Below are positions 7,888-16,705 of a DNA stretch of 49,453 nt, piece by piece. Position 1 is the stretch's first letter, and the number at the start of each line of letters is the position of its first letter. Made by a program: the position numbers and the translations under genes. The DNA is from Flavobacteriales bacterium (GTDB lineage Bacteria > Bacteroidota > Bacteroidia > Flavobacteriales > JABDKJ01), in NCBI GenBank assembly GCA_013002285.1, contig JABDKJ010000009.1:1-49453 (forward strand), written 5' to 3'. The notes under the pieces were generated by a model. The model was not told the DNA's origin, searched no databases, and worked only from the letters and a program-made list of their open reading frames with translations.

Positions 7888-10539
7888 TTAAAGGTTTGGA
7901 ATATCCGCTTTGCTGAATTCGTAAAGTCTTTTCGACTCTTCTTCCTTGTATTTCATAACAAGTTCAAGAGCATCAGGCACGACATCGCTGCAGAGCACAA
8001 CCATACTTCCCGGCTTTGCATTCTTGATCGCATACTCGATCGCTTCTGCCTCTGAAGGAATGATCATCACTTTCTTGTTCTCATCCACTTTCCTGATCCC
8101 ATTCTCCAGCATATCTATCAACTCTTCTTCGGTCTTTCCTCTCAAATGCTTGTCTTGACGGATAATGATCTCATCGAACATCTCGGCAGCTACACTTCCG
8201 ATCTCCTCATTGTCCTCTACCCTTCTATCTCCTATCCCTGCAATGATCCCAACCTTTGGTGCTGCATCTATATTGTCCAGCATCTTTTTCAATGCTCTTA
8301 ATCCTGCCGGGTTGTGTGCATAATCCAATAACAAAGTGAAATTCTCAAATTCGAACAAGTTCAATCTTCCTGGTGTTTGTTGTGGCGAAGGAGTGAACAT
8401 CTCTAAAGATACTTTGATATCGTCCAAAGTGAAGCCTCTCAAATATGCAGTCAATGTTGCAGGTAGAACATTCTGGATCATGAAATGAGCTTTGCCTCCA
8501 AATGTAAGTGGAACGTTCACGGCTTTTGTTACTCGCATTTTCCACTCACCTTTGCAAATTGTTATATAACCATTCTCATAGATAGCCGCAACGCCTCCAT
8601 TCTGACAATGTCTCTTTATTCTTGGGCTATCCTCTTCCATTGAGAAAAGCGCGACTTTGCTCTCAACATTCTTTCGCATATCGTAGACCAAGTCGTCATC
8701 TGCATTCAAGATGGCATAACCATCGGGCAAGACAGTTTCAGGGATCACCCCTTTCACTCTCGCTAATTGCTCTATTGTATTGATCCCTTTCAAACCAAGG
8801 TGATCAGAAGCTACGTTGGTAACAATACCGATGTCGCATCTACCAAAACCAAGTCCGGCTCTAAGTAAACCACCTCTGGCACATTCAAGTACAGCCATGT
8901 TAACAGTCGGGTCTTTCAAAACGAATTCTGCACTGGAAGGTCCCGTACAATCACCAGTCTGAAGCAGTCTGTTTTGAATGTAGATGCCATCAGAAGTTGT
9001 ATACCCCACCTTAAAGCCCTTCATTTTCATCATATGGGCGATCAATCTTGTAGTAGTTGTTTTTCCATTCGTTCCTGAAACAGCAACGATCGGAATACGA
9101 GCAGTAGATCCGTGAGGGAATAACATGTCTATTACTGGTTCTGCTACGTTTCTCGGAAGTCCTTCTGTCGGTGCCAGATGCATCCTGAATCCAGGCCCTG
9201 CATTTACTTCTAGAACTGCTCCTTTTGTGTCAGGCAATGGCTTACTGATATCTGTAGTCATTATGTCTATTCCACAAATATCCAAGCCTATGATCTTTGA
9301 GATCCTTTCTGCCATGAACACGTTGTAAGGATGAACGATATCCGTTACATCTGTCGCTGTTCCTCCCGTACTTAAATTTGCTGTATCCTTAAGATCGAGC
9401 CTTTCACCATTTGGCAATACAGACTCAAGGGTCAACCCATTATCCTCGATGATATTCTCTGTTAATTCATTTACTGTGATCGCTGTCAATACTTTCTCAT
9501 GACCATAACCCCTTCTTGGGTCGCTATTTACCTCATCGATCAGCTCCTGAATTGTAGACTTCCCATTCCCAACAACATGTGCAGGGCTCCTTTTGGCCGC
9601 AGCGACCAACTTGTAGTCGATCACCAATAGTCTATGATCTTCTCCAGTTATGAACCGTTCTACGATCACGGATCGCGACACTTCTTTTGCTGCATGGTAT
9701 GCCTCAAGTGCTTCCTCCAAATTATGGATATCTGTTGTAATACCTCTTCCGTGGTTTCCGTTTATCGGTTTAATGACCAAAGGAAAACCCAGATAGTCAA
9801 CCGCTCTTTCTAATTGGGATTCTCTGCGCACGATCTCACCTTTGGGTACTGGAACCTCGGCTTGCTCCAATAAGAATTTCGTGTCTTCTTTATCGCAAGC
9901 TATTTCCACACCAATACTACTTGTCTTGCTGCATACAGTGGCTTGAACTCTCTGTTGGTTTGCACCATAGCCCAATTGACAAAGGGAATATTTGTTCAAT
10001 CTTATCCAAGGAATACCTCTACTTGCAGCTTCTTCAACAATAGATCCAGTGCTAGGTCCAAGGCGCTCTTCTTCCCTGATCTCTCTCATTTCTTGAATAT
10101 CTTTTTCAAGATCATATTCTGTTCCATCGATCAATGCCTGCACAATGTCTACTGCTGACTTAGCTGCATATCTTCCAACACGCTCTTCCATGTAAGCGAA
10201 TACTACATGGTAAACCCCATCTTCTCCATAACCTCTTGTACGACCAAAACCTACATCCATTCCAGCAAGGGTTTGGATCTCAAGTGCCACATGCTCAACA
10301 ACATGACCCATCCAAGTTCCTTCTTGCACACGATGGAAAAAACCTCCAGGCCTACCTTCGCTACACCTGTGTTCATACATAGTAGGGAACATTGCTGCCA
10401 GTCGTTCATAGAATCCTTCTACCTTGTTTGTTGGAAGTTCTTCCATCTCTTCAAGGTCCAATACCATCACGATCAGTTTGTGTCTTCTGATCGACCAATA
10501 GTTAGGTCCGCGCATTGCATTGATCTCTCTAATTTTCAT
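7888..10539 (-). CDS. cphA: Cyanophycin synthetase
   Basis: An 883-residue enzyme that builds multi-L-arginyl-poly-L-aspartate from Asp and Arg using ATP. The N-terminal domain begins MKIREINAMRGPNYWSIRR, the CphA hallmark. The ATP-grasp domain contains PLVIKPINGNHGRGITTDI (about residue 220), where Asp is added, and the Mur-ligase-like domain contains the P-loop SGTNGKTTTTR (about residue 490), where Arg is added. The C-terminal region has the Mur-ligase LLDYAHNPAGL block. Length equals the usual CphA1 (about 870-900). The start at 10539 is chosen because the longer frame begins at a TTG overlapping a -7 box, while the ATG matches the family start. It is divergent from cphB, with an intergenic region holding promoters for both. 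Confidence 0.97.
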   Translation of the reverse strand: MKIREINAMRGPNYWSIRRHKLIVMVLDLEEMEELPTNKVEGFYERLAAMFPTMYEHRCSEGRPGGFFHRVQEGTWMGHVVEHVALEIQTLAGMDVGFGRTRGYGEDGVYHVVFAYMEERVGRYAAKSAVDIVQALIDGTEYDLEKDIQEMREIREEERLGPSTGSIVEEAASRGIPWIRLNKYSLCQLGYGANQQRVQATVCSKTSSIGVEIACDKEDTKFLLEQAEVPVPKGEIVRRESQLERAVDYLGFPLVIKPINGNHGRGITTDIHNLEEALEAYHAAKEVSRSVIVERFITGEDHRLLVIDYKLVAAAKRSPAHVVGNGKSTIQELIDEVNSDPRRGYGHEKVLTAITVNELTENIIEDNGLTLESVLPNGERLDLKDTANLSTGGTATDVTDIVHPYNVFMAERISKIIGLDICGIDIMTTDISKPLPDTKGAVLEVNAGPGFRMHLAPTEGLPRNVAEPVIDMLFPHGSTARIPIVAVSGTNGKTTTTRLIAHMMKMKGFKVGYTTSDGIYIQNRLLQTGDCTGPSSAEFVLKDPTVNMAVLECARGGLLRAGLGFGRCDIGIVTNVASDHLGLKGINTIEQLARVKGVIPETVLPDGYAILNADDDLVYDMRKNVESKVALFSMEEDSPRIKRHCQNGGVAAIYENGYITICKGEWKMRVTKAVNVPLTFGGKAHFMIQNVLPATLTAYLRGFTLDDIKVSLEMFTPSPQQTPGRLNLFEFENFTLLLDYAHNPAGLRALKKMLDNIDAAPKVGIIAGIGDRRVEDNEEIGSVAAEMFDEIIIRQDKHLRGKTEEELIDMLENGIRKVDENKKVMIIPSEAEAIEYAIKNAKPGSMVVLCSDVVPDALELVMKYKEEESKRLYEFSKADIPNL

Positions 10540-10560
10540 AAGGTCTTGTTTATCAGGCTG

Positions 10561-10568
10561 CAAAAGTA
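10561..10568 (-). promoter_or_regulatory. -7 box of cphA
   Basis: TACTTTTG on the minus strand is a full match to the Bacteroidota -7 consensus TAnnTTTG and lies 21 bp upstream of the cphA ATG at 10539. No clear -33 TTTG was found at the expected spacing, so the assignment rests on the -7 element and its position. Confidence 0.6.
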
Positions 10569-10698
10569 CAGAATTGGTAGAATTATTGCGGAAAAGAACC
10601 TATATAATTCGGTCCACCTTGATCTACAGAAAATGCTCCAAAATGACCATGGTTGTAAAAATTGAAGCTTAACTAATAGGTAATGCTACGAGAACATT

Positions 10699-10706
10699 TA
10701 GCTTTG
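10699..10706 (+). promoter_or_regulatory. -7 box of cphB
   Basis: TAGCTTTG matches TAnnTTTG fully and lies 21 bp upstream of the preferred cphB start at 10728. It falls inside the longer open frame that begins at 10683, which argues that the upstream ATG is not used. Confidence 0.55.
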
Positions 10707-10727
10707 CATTTTGATCAAAAAAAGATA

Positions 10728-11597
10728 ATGATGAACAAGGTAAAAGGTACTTTGATCCCTGTAGGGGGGAATGAGGACAAGGGCTTGGACCTTAGCGAGA
10801 GTCAGACGTATTCAAAAGATTTTATTAGTGAAGGTATCCTTTGGCACATTTTAAATGAGGCCAAAGGTGTTGATTCCAAAGTAGTTATAATCCCTACGGC
10901 CAGCGGAATACCTAAGGAAGTTGCGCGTAACTATCTTGATGGATTTGGAACTTTGGGTTGCACTGACCTCACTGTTCTCGATATTCAAGCACGAGATGAA
11001 GCGAATGATGAATTCTCTTGTGAATTGATCCATGCTGCAGATTGCATCATGATGAGTGGCGGTGATCAATTGAAATTATCTCGCATTGTATCAGGCACAA
11101 AAGTCCACGAGATCATGATGGACAGATATAAGAACGATAAGATCGTTATTGCTGGAACAAGTGCTGGTGCAGTAGCAATGAGTGAAGAAATGGTGATCGG
11201 TGGAAGTAGTAAAGAAGCACTCATTAAAGGAGCCGTTCTTATGGATAAAGGGCTTGCATTCATTCCAGAACTGATCATTGATAGTCATTTCATCAGACGT
11301 GGTCGTTTTGGACGATTGGCGGAAGCCGTTGCAAGAAAAACAGACCTTTTGGGGATCGGTCTTGCAGAAGACACTGGCATCATTATTAAAAATGGTGATC
11401 ATGCTACGGTCATAGGAAGTGGAATGGTCATCTTGTTCGACCCAGAAAAATTGACACATAACAAGAATGACGAATTAGAAGAGGGCACACCCATGTCCAT
11501 GAGCAATCTCATAGTTCATATCCTGAGTAATGGAGATGAATTCAGTATCAAAGAAAGGGAGATACACGTACTTCCTTTGGACAAAAGCTTTATTTAA
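10728..11597 (+). CDS. cphB: Cyanophycinase (peptidase family S51)
   Basis: About 289 residues from the ATG at 10728 (adjacent ATG at 10731; the frame is open to 10683 but that ATG precedes the -7 box). Cyanophycinase cleaves cyanophycin to beta-Asp-Arg dipeptides. The family start GTLIPVGGNEDKG is present, followed by MMSGGDQLKLSR and the nucleophile elbow AGTSAGAVAM whose Ser is the catalytic nucleophile. LIIDSHFIRRGRFGRL supplies the conserved His/Arg block and GIGLAEDTGI the substrate-pocket region. No signal peptide is seen, so it acts in the cytoplasm on the stored polymer. It is divergent from cphA and its last 8 bp overlap the convergent isoaspartyl peptidase gene. Confidence 0.95.
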   Translation: MMNKVKGTLIPVGGNEDKGLDLSESQTYSKDFISEGILWHILNEAKGVDSKVVIIPTASGIPKEVARNYLDGFGTLGCTDLTVLDIQARDEANDEFSCELIHAADCIMMSGGDQLKLSRIVSGTKVHEIMMDRYKNDKIVIAGTSAGAVAMSEEMVIGGSSKEALIKGAVLMDKGLAFIPELIIDSHFIRRGRFGRLAEAVARKTDLLGIGLAEDTGIIIKNGDHATVIGSGMVILFDPEKLTHNKNDELEEGTPMSMSNLIVHILSNGDEFSIKEREIHVLPLDKSFI

Positions 11598-12519
11598 AGA
11601 TCTCCGCGAATATTTTACCATCAACTAACGATGCTCTATACATGCCTTCGGTATTGAATGGCAGTGCAATATTACCTTTCGTATCCACAGCGATCAAGCC
11701 GCCATCTCCTCCGATCCTCAATAACCTATCGTGAATGACGGTGTCACATGCTTCTTGCAAAGTCAGGCCTTTATATTCCATTAGACAGCTCACATCATAG
11801 GCAACTACTCCTCTAATGAAGTACTCTCCGCTTCCTGTACAACTCACTGCACAAGTGGCATTGTTCGCATAAGTTCCGCAACCAATGATCGGACTATCCC
11901 CGACCCTGCCAAACTTTTTATTGGTCATGCCACCGGTAGAAGTTGCTGCTGCAAGGTTGCCATTTAAGTCACAAGCTACTGCTCCTACCGTGCCGAATTT
12001 CTCATCTGTCAAAGGAGTGTGGTCGAGCTGTGTCTTATCAGTATCCTTTACACTCTGCCATTGTTTGAATCTGAGTTCGTCATGAAAGTATTGGGGAGAT
12101 TCAAACTTTACATTCTGTGATCTGGCAAATTCTTCTGCACCTTCTCCAGCCAAAAATACATGTCCAGACTTTTCCATTACAAGCCTTGCTAATTCAATAG
12201 GGTTTCGCACTCCTTTTACCATTGCAACTGAACCAGCGTAAAGATTACTCCCGTCCATGATCGAAGCATCCATTTCATTGGCCCCATTGGAGGCAAAAAC
12301 AGATCCTTTCCCTGCATTGAACAAAGGTGAATCTTCCAGTGCTACGACCGAAGCACAAACCGCATCAACAGCAGTTCCTCCAGAAGCTAGAATGGCCTTC
12401 CCTTCTTCACCAGCTTCATTGAGCGTTTTTAGATAATTCGCTTCTTGCTCAGGACTTAGCTTAGAACGCAAGATCGTTCCACTTCCTCCGTGTATTGCCA
12501 GACTAAAATTTTGAGGCAT
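11590..12519 (-). CDS. iaaA: Isoaspartyl peptidase / L-asparaginase (Ntn hydrolase)
   Basis: A 309-residue precursor of the plant-type asparaginase family. The start MPQNFSLAIHGGSGTI is the family opening. The autocleavage site lies before the Thr of FGTVGAVACDLNGNLAAATS; this Thr becomes the N-terminal nucleophile of the beta subunit. TSTGGMTNKKFGRVGDSPII is the conserved substrate-binding block. The enzyme hydrolyses beta-aspartyl dipeptides, which is the last step of cyanophycin use (beta-Asp-Arg to Asp plus Arg). A longer frame starts at a TTG at 12537, but a -7 box overlaps it. No signal peptide is evident. Location next to cphA and cphB supports the dipeptidase role over free asparagine hydrolysis. 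Confidence 0.95.
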   Translation of the reverse strand: MPQNFSLAIHGGSGTILRSKLSPEQEANYLKTLNEAGEEGKAILASGGTAVDAVCASVVALEDSPLFNAGKGSVFASNGANEMDASIMDGSNLYAGSVAMVKGVRNPIELARLVMEKSGHVFLAGEGAEEFARSQNVKFESPQYFHDELRFKQWQSVKDTDKTQLDHTPLTDEKFGTVGAVACDLNGNLAAATSTGGMTNKKFGRVGDSPIIGCGTYANNATCAVSCTGSGEYFIRGVVAYDVSCLMEYKGLTLQEACDTVIHDRLLRIGGDGGLIAVDTKGNIALPFNTEGMYRASLVDGKIFAEIFK

Positions 12520-12534
12520 TTGAATAAATTTTAG

Positions 12535-12542
12535 CAAAGGTA
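12535..12542 (-). promoter_or_regulatory. -7 box of the isoaspartyl peptidase gene
   Basis: TACCTTTG on the minus strand fits TAnnTTTG exactly and sits 15 bp upstream of the ATG at 12519, predicting a leader of only about 10 nt. No convincing -33 element was seen. Confidence 0.55.
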
Positions 12543-12610
12543 TAATTCAGATCGCAGCTTGTTTAAAAAAAACAAGATGAACGATCAATGCAATATATTC
12601 ATACAGACAG

Positions 12611-12997
12611 ATGGAGATCTTTGCCACATATTGTTCAGCTCATAAAAAAGAAGACTCAGGTCTTCTTCCGGCAATAGAACGTTACCAGAGCGATAGGATC
12701 CGAAACATCAAAGACCTGGCTGATCAAAAAGCAGTACCCTTCTTTATTCTTTCAGGAAAATTCGGGCTTATTCCAGCTGGCAACCCTGTTCCATTTTATG
12801 ATCATTTACTGATAAATAAGGCGGTTGCAGGTCACTCACAGAAAGTCGCACAACAGATCAGTGAGAAGGGAATAAACAGTATCCGGTACTTTACAAGAGA
12901 CCCAAGGATCGACCTTAATATTGATCCTTATTTAAAATGTATCCAAAAGGCTTGTGAAATATGTGAAACAGAATTTTCGAGAGAATTGATCATTTGA
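12611..12997 (+). CDS. Conserved hypothetical protein, resembles DUF6884
   Basis: A 128-residue protein opening MEIFATYCSAHKKEDSGLLP. The early YCSAHKK, the PAIERYQSDR segment and the central FFILSGKFGLIPAGNPVPFYD resemble the DUF6884 layout (C-S/G-x-K near the start, then F-I-L-S-x-K-Y/F-G-L and P-Y-D). A C-terminal cluster of Cys (C-I-Q-K-A-C-E-I-C) is unusual and could bind metal. No signal peptide or membrane segment. It is divergent from the isoaspartyl peptidase gene. DUF6884 relatives occur near nucleic-acid or nucleotide-salvage genes elsewhere, but nothing here shows that. Function unknown. Confidence 0.75.
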   Translation: MEIFATYCSAHKKEDSGLLPAIERYQSDRIRNIKDLADQKAVPFFILSGKFGLIPAGNPVPFYDHLLINKAVAGHSQKVAQQISEKGINSIRYFTRDPRIDLNIDPYLKCIQKACEICETEFSRELII

Positions 12998-13036
12998 TAA
13001 TTCACATTTATTAAATTTAGAGCTAGACCAGAGCTC

Positions 13037-13549
13037 ATGAGCGAACTTAGCCAAGACCAGATCACACTTTACAAAGTAAGACCGAGATTCAGGATAGAAA
13101 CTGATCTTGAAGAAAAAGACCTTGCAGAAAAAATAAAGGCTTGCTTGAGAAATGAAGATGCTCCAGTAAAGGGTGAGATCGAACATGGACATGCCATCAT
13201 CTCTCTTCCTATAGAAGAGCAGCATTATTGGTCTCCGCAACTGTCATTGTCATTAGAAAAAACTGAAGAAGGCTGCATTCTCCGTGGTCTCTTTGGACCA
13301 AGACCTGTTGTTTGGACCATGTTCGTCTTCTTTTATGCAATAATAGGTTTTGCAATTTTGATCATCGGGATCATAGGTGGGTCTTTCCTTTCTCTCGGAA
13401 AACCTGCCGACATCTTATGGGCCATACCTGTATTGTTGATCATTTTTCTTTCACTTTATTTGGTTTCTTTCTTCGGAAAAAAATTGGGTGAAGAACAAAT
13501 GGTCACACTACACAAATTCATTGAGAATTGCACGGGACTCGAGATCTGA
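13037..13549 (+). CDS. Two-helix membrane protein of unknown function
   Basis: I do not recognise this 170-residue protein. Residues 1-95 are soluble and mixed alpha/beta, ending with GCILRGLFGPRPVVW; two strongly hydrophobic helices follow (about residues 95-117 and 128-148), with a short C-terminal soluble tail (EEQMVTLHKFIENCTGLEI). The N-terminal domain most likely faces the cytoplasm. A TAAATTTA element at 13012-13019, one base from the -7 consensus, lies 17 bp ahead of the ATG. It is 66 bp upstream of the second GNAT gene, which has its own -7-like element. Confidence 0.75.
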   Translation: MSELSQDQITLYKVRPRFRIETDLEEKDLAEKIKACLRNEDAPVKGEIEHGHAIISLPIEEQHYWSPQLSLSLEKTEEGCILRGLFGPRPVVWTMFVFFYAIIGFAILIIGIIGGSFLSLGKPADILWAIPVLLIIFLSLYLVSFFGKKLGEEQMVTLHKFIENCTGLEI

Positions 13550-13615
13550 GATCGAGGAACTCGGGCCAATTTGGTTCATTGTCCAAGTGAAAAAATAAAG
13601 AGTACATTTAGCACA

Positions 13616-14173
13616 ATGAGTCATCGCACTTTTGAAACTACTCGCACTCAGATCAGACCAACCAATGAAGATGATGCAGAGTTTGTAGTTGAGCTCTTCA
13701 ATAGTCCTAAATGGTTGAAATTCATAGGTGATAGAAAAGTTCGAACGGCTGAAGACGCAAAAGAATATATCTCAAAAAAGATGACACCTCAACTGGACCG
13801 TTTGGGATTCTCAAATTATACGGTTATCAGAAAAAGAGACCAGGCAAAGATCGGTACGTGTGGCTTATATGATAGAGATGGCCTTGATGGCGTGGACATG
13901 GGTTTTGCATTTTTATCTCAGTTCGAGAAACAAGGCTATGCTTTTGAGGCATCTAAAAAAATACTGGAAGCAGCCTTTACGGAATTTAAATTGGAAAGTG
14001 TTAGCGCGATAACGATCAGAGAAAACATAGATTCTCAAAGACTTTTGGAAAAACTTGGATTTCACTTTCACGACATGACCAACTTACCGGATGATCCGGA
14101 AGACTTAATGCTATATAGGATCCATAAAGAAGAATGGAAAAAGAACACATCCGAGGAAAAGTCATTGCGCTGA
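13616..14173 (+). CDS. GNAT-family N-acetyltransferase
   Basis: A 185-residue RimJ/RimL-like acetyltransferase. It begins MSHRTFETTRTQIRPTNEDD, carries DGVDMGFAFLSQFEKQGYAF as the acetyl-CoA loop (Q/E-x-x-G-Y/x-A/G pattern), and ends with the family helix ENIDSQRLLEKLGFHFH. The frame is open to 13571, but the ATG at 13616 matches the domain start and lies 3 bp after TACATTTAGC, a -7-like element, which would make the mRNA nearly leaderless. The last 40 bp overlap the MOSC gene, implying translational coupling. Substrate unknown. Confidence 0.88.
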   Translation: MSHRTFETTRTQIRPTNEDDAEFVVELFNSPKWLKFIGDRKVRTAEDAKEYISKKMTPQLDRLGFSNYTVIRKRDQAKIGTCGLYDRDGLDGVDMGFAFLSQFEKQGYAFEASKKILEAAFTEFKLESVSAITIRENIDSQRLLEKLGFHFHDMTNLPDDPEDLMLYRIHKEEWKKNTSEEKSLR

Positions 14174-14688
14174 GCAAGAGCCCTGCTCATACTTTGATAA
14201 AAGAAAACCAGAAAGAATTATTATTGCTTACTGGATTGGGCATCGAAGGTGATACCCACCTTGGGGTTTCAGTCAAACATAGATCTAGGGTTCGCCAGAA
14301 CCCAAATGCACCGAATTTAAGACAGGTCCACCTCATACATTCAGAATTACATGAAGAGTTAGAACTGAAAGGTATTCGTGTTGGACCAGGACAAATGGGC
14401 GAGAATATCACCACGAAAGGAATTGATCTTTTGTCTCTTCCGGAGAAAGCCATATTAAAGATCGGTGATTCTCGAATTGAGGTCACAGGCCTTAGAAACC
14501 CTTGTCATCAGCTAAACACTCTGCACGATGGGCTTATGGATGCCGTTCTTGGTAGAGACGAAAATGGAAAACTCATCCGCAAAGCTGGAATAATGGCAAT
14601 TGTTCTAGAAGGTGGAAAGATCGAAGTTGGTGATGAAATTAAAGTAAGCTATCCAAAGGGAGAACTCAAAGCTTTGGATAAAGTCTAA
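14134..14688 (+). CDS. MOSC domain-containing protein
   Basis: A 184-residue stand-alone MOSC domain, the fold of the molybdenum-cofactor sulfurase C-terminal domain, which handles sulfur or Moco-bound substrates through a conserved Cys. The start GKVIALSKSPAHTLIKE, the G-I-E-G-D-T-H loop, the GQMGENITTKGIDLLSLPEK segment and the diagnostic TGLRNPCHQLNTL with its Cys are all present, followed by AGIMAIVLEGGKIEVGDEI. Length fits YiiM/YuaD-like single-domain members. It overlaps the GNAT gene by 40 bp and meets the ABC-F gene tail to tail with a 4-bp overlap. No molybdenum-cofactor gene is in the window, so the substrate remains open. Confidence 0.9.
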   Translation: MEKEHIRGKVIALSKSPAHTLIKENQKELLLLTGLGIEGDTHLGVSVKHRSRVRQNPNAPNLRQVHLIHSELHEELELKGIRVGPGQMGENITTKGIDLLSLPEKAILKIGDSRIEVTGLRNPCHQLNTLHDGLMDAVLGRDENGKLIRKAGIMAIVLEGGKIEVGDEIKVSYPKGELKALDKV

Positions 14689-16619
14689 ACATCAAGTTTT
14701 TCCAGAGCTTCTCCTGCATCTTCCCAATCTTTCATGGTAGTATCAAGCTTGGCCTTTATCTCCTCAAACTCCTTCAAAGCCGCATTAGACTTTTCTTTAT
14801 CGCTAAAATCCAACTCGGCCATGGCAACCTCTTTCTCTTTCAATGTGGCTTCGAGATCCACGATCTCTTTTTCGCAACGCGAGAGCCTATTCTTGAGCTT
14901 CCTTACCTTTTTATCAAACTCCTTTCGCTCTTTATAGTCCATCTTGTTGTTGGACTCAACTTTCACTGCCTGTTTCTTTTCCTTCTTGCCTCTTTCGAAA
15001 TGTGCAATGCTCTGGGTCTTCTTCTCTTTTAAGAAATCATAAATATCTCCAATGTACTCGCTCACACCATCCTTTTTCAACTCATATATCTTTTCGGCTA
15101 ACCCATGCAGGAAATTCCTATCGTGAGAAACGATGATCACAGTTCCCTTGAAATTCTTTATTGCCTCTTTCAAAACATTCTTAGATGCAAGGTCCAAGTG
15201 GTTTGTTGGCTCATCCAAAATGATCAAGTTGTTCGATTCCAACATTAACTTACAAAGCGCCAGTCTGGTTTTCTCACCTCCGGACAGTACCGAGACTTTC
15301 TTGTCAATATCATCACCACCAAATAGAAAAGCACCTAATATTCCTCTCAGTTGCGTTCGAATAGGCCCAACGGCCACCTCATCAATAACCTCAAAAACTG
15401 TTTTGCTGGTATCTAGCTTTTCTGCTTCGTTCTGAGCGAAATAGCCGATCTTTACCTGATGGCCGATCTTGAATTCTCCACCATGAGCAAGGTTTTGCGT
15501 CAAAATCTTTAGGAGTGTGGTTTTCCCTACTCCGTTCTTTCCAACAAGCGCGATCTTTTCTCCTTTTCGAATAAAAAACTCCACATTGGAAAAGATGTGT
15601 TTTTCACCAAAGTGTTTTTCCAAGCCATGAGCCTCAACGACTATCTTTCCAGAATGTGGCGGATCTGGAAAAACAATGTTGATCTTTGAGGAGTCAAATT
15701 CATCTACTTCGATCTTTTCTAATTTATCGAGCTTTTTGATCAAGGACTGGGCAAATGCCGCCTTATTCTTTTTCGCCCGGAATTTATTGATCAATACTTC
15801 CGTGTCCTTTATATACTTCTGTTGGTTCTTATAAGCGTCTTTCTGTCTTTCCAGTTCTTCCTTTCGCTGAATGATGTATTTGCTATAAGAGAACTTATAA
15901 TCATACGTACGTCCATTCATGATCTCTATCGTGCGGTTGGTGATGTTATCCAGAAAATCGCGGTCGTGCGAAATGAGCATGATCGAACCGGAGTGACCGA
16001 TCAAGAAAGATTCCAACCATTCTATGCTATCTAGATCAAGGTGGTTCGTTGGCTCATCTAATAATATCACATCAGGAGACTGAAGCAGGATCTTGGCCAA
16101 CTCGACACGCATCTTCCAACCTCCAGAGAATTCAGACATCTTTCTTTCCAGATCTTCTTGGACAAAACCAAGCCCTTTCAAAACACGCTCAATATTCTCC
16201 AACATATTGTCTCCTCCCATGACCGTTAGTCTGTCATTGTGTGCATTCAGTTCTTCGATAAGACGAGAATAAGATTCGCTTTCGTAATCTTCCCTGGTCT
16301 CGAATTCCTTATTTATCTCGGCTATTCTTTCTTCGATCTTGTTCTGTTCCTCAAATGCAGTCGATGCTTCATCAATGATCGTAGCCTTTTCATTGTGCTT
16401 CATTTCTTGAGGCAAGTATCCGATCGTACATCCTTTGGGGATCGCCACCTGACCTTGTGTAGGAGCAATGAGGCCTTTAATGACTTTAAGCATGGTTGAT
16501 TTACCCGCACCATTCTTTCCAACCAGGCCAATTTTGTCCTTAGTGCTCAAGTGAAAAGAGACTTCGTTGAAAAGGCGTCTTTCACCATAGATTACCGATA
16601 AATTACTTACAGAGATCAT
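14685..16619 (-). CDS. ABC-F family ATPase (ribosome-associated type)
   Basis: A 644-residue soluble protein with two ATP-binding cassettes and no membrane domain. Cassette 1 has Walker A GKNGAGKST (about residue 35), signature FSGGWKMR and Walker B VILLDEPTNHLDL. Cassette 2 has GKNGVGKTT (about 362), LSGGEKTR and LIILDEPTNHLDL. Between them is the arm/linker region with FRAKKNKAAFAQSLIKKLDK. The C terminus is a Lys/Glu-rich coiled coil (about 565-640). This is the layout of Uup/YheS-like ABC-F proteins that act on ribosomes during elongation; assignment to a subgroup is not possible by eye. Divergent from the aldolase gene across 86 bp that hold promoters for both. Confidence 0.95.
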   Translation of the reverse strand: MISVSNLSVIYGERRLFNEVSFHLSTKDKIGLVGKNGAGKSTMLKVIKGLIAPTQGQVAIPKGCTIGYLPQEMKHNEKATIIDEASTAFEEQNKIEERIAEINKEFETREDYESESYSRLIEELNAHNDRLTVMGGDNMLENIERVLKGLGFVQEDLERKMSEFSGGWKMRVELAKILLQSPDVILLDEPTNHLDLDSIEWLESFLIGHSGSIMLISHDRDFLDNITNRTIEIMNGRTYDYKFSYSKYIIQRKEELERQKDAYKNQQKYIKDTEVLINKFRAKKNKAAFAQSLIKKLDKLEKIEVDEFDSSKINIVFPDPPHSGKIVVEAHGLEKHFGEKHIFSNVEFFIRKGEKIALVGKNGVGKTTLLKILTQNLAHGGEFKIGHQVKIGYFAQNEAEKLDTSKTVFEVIDEVAVGPIRTQLRGILGAFLFGGDDIDKKVSVLSGGEKTRLALCKLMLESNNLIILDEPTNHLDLASKNVLKEAIKNFKGTVIIVSHDRNFLHGLAEKIYELKKDGVSEYIGDIYDFLKEKKTQSIAHFERGKKEKKQAVKVESNNKMDYKERKEFDKKVRKLKNRLSRCEKEIVDLEATLKEKEVAMAELDFSDKEKSNAALKEFEEIKAKLDTTMKDWEDAGEALEKLDV

Positions 16620-16628
16620 TTAAACGCG

Positions 16629-16636
16629 CAAAGATA
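16629..16636 (-). promoter_or_regulatory. -7 box of the ABC-F gene
   Basis: TATCTTTG on the minus strand matches TAnnTTTG and lies 9 bp upstream of the ATG at 16619. A TTTG on the same strand at 16664-16661 is 24 bp further upstream, slightly farther than usual for a -33 element. Confidence 0.55.
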
Positions 16637-16655
16637 TGATGAACGTTCATTAATT

Positions 16656-16686
16656 ATTGTCAAAGCAATGGGAATTTTTACCTTCG
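16656..16686 (+). promoter_or_regulatory. Promoter of the aldolase gene
   Basis: TTG at 16657-16659 is followed after 19 bp by TACCTTCG at 16679-16686, one base from the TAnnTTTG -7 consensus. The spacing is that of a standard Bacteroidota promoter and the ATG is 20 bp downstream. Confidence 0.5.
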
Positions 16687-16705
16687 TCTGTTCAAACAAT
16701 ATTTT

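Noticed and set aside
10207..10665. 152-residue plus-strand open frame
   Set aside because: Antisense to the conserved N-terminal domain of cphA; no recognisable protein features.
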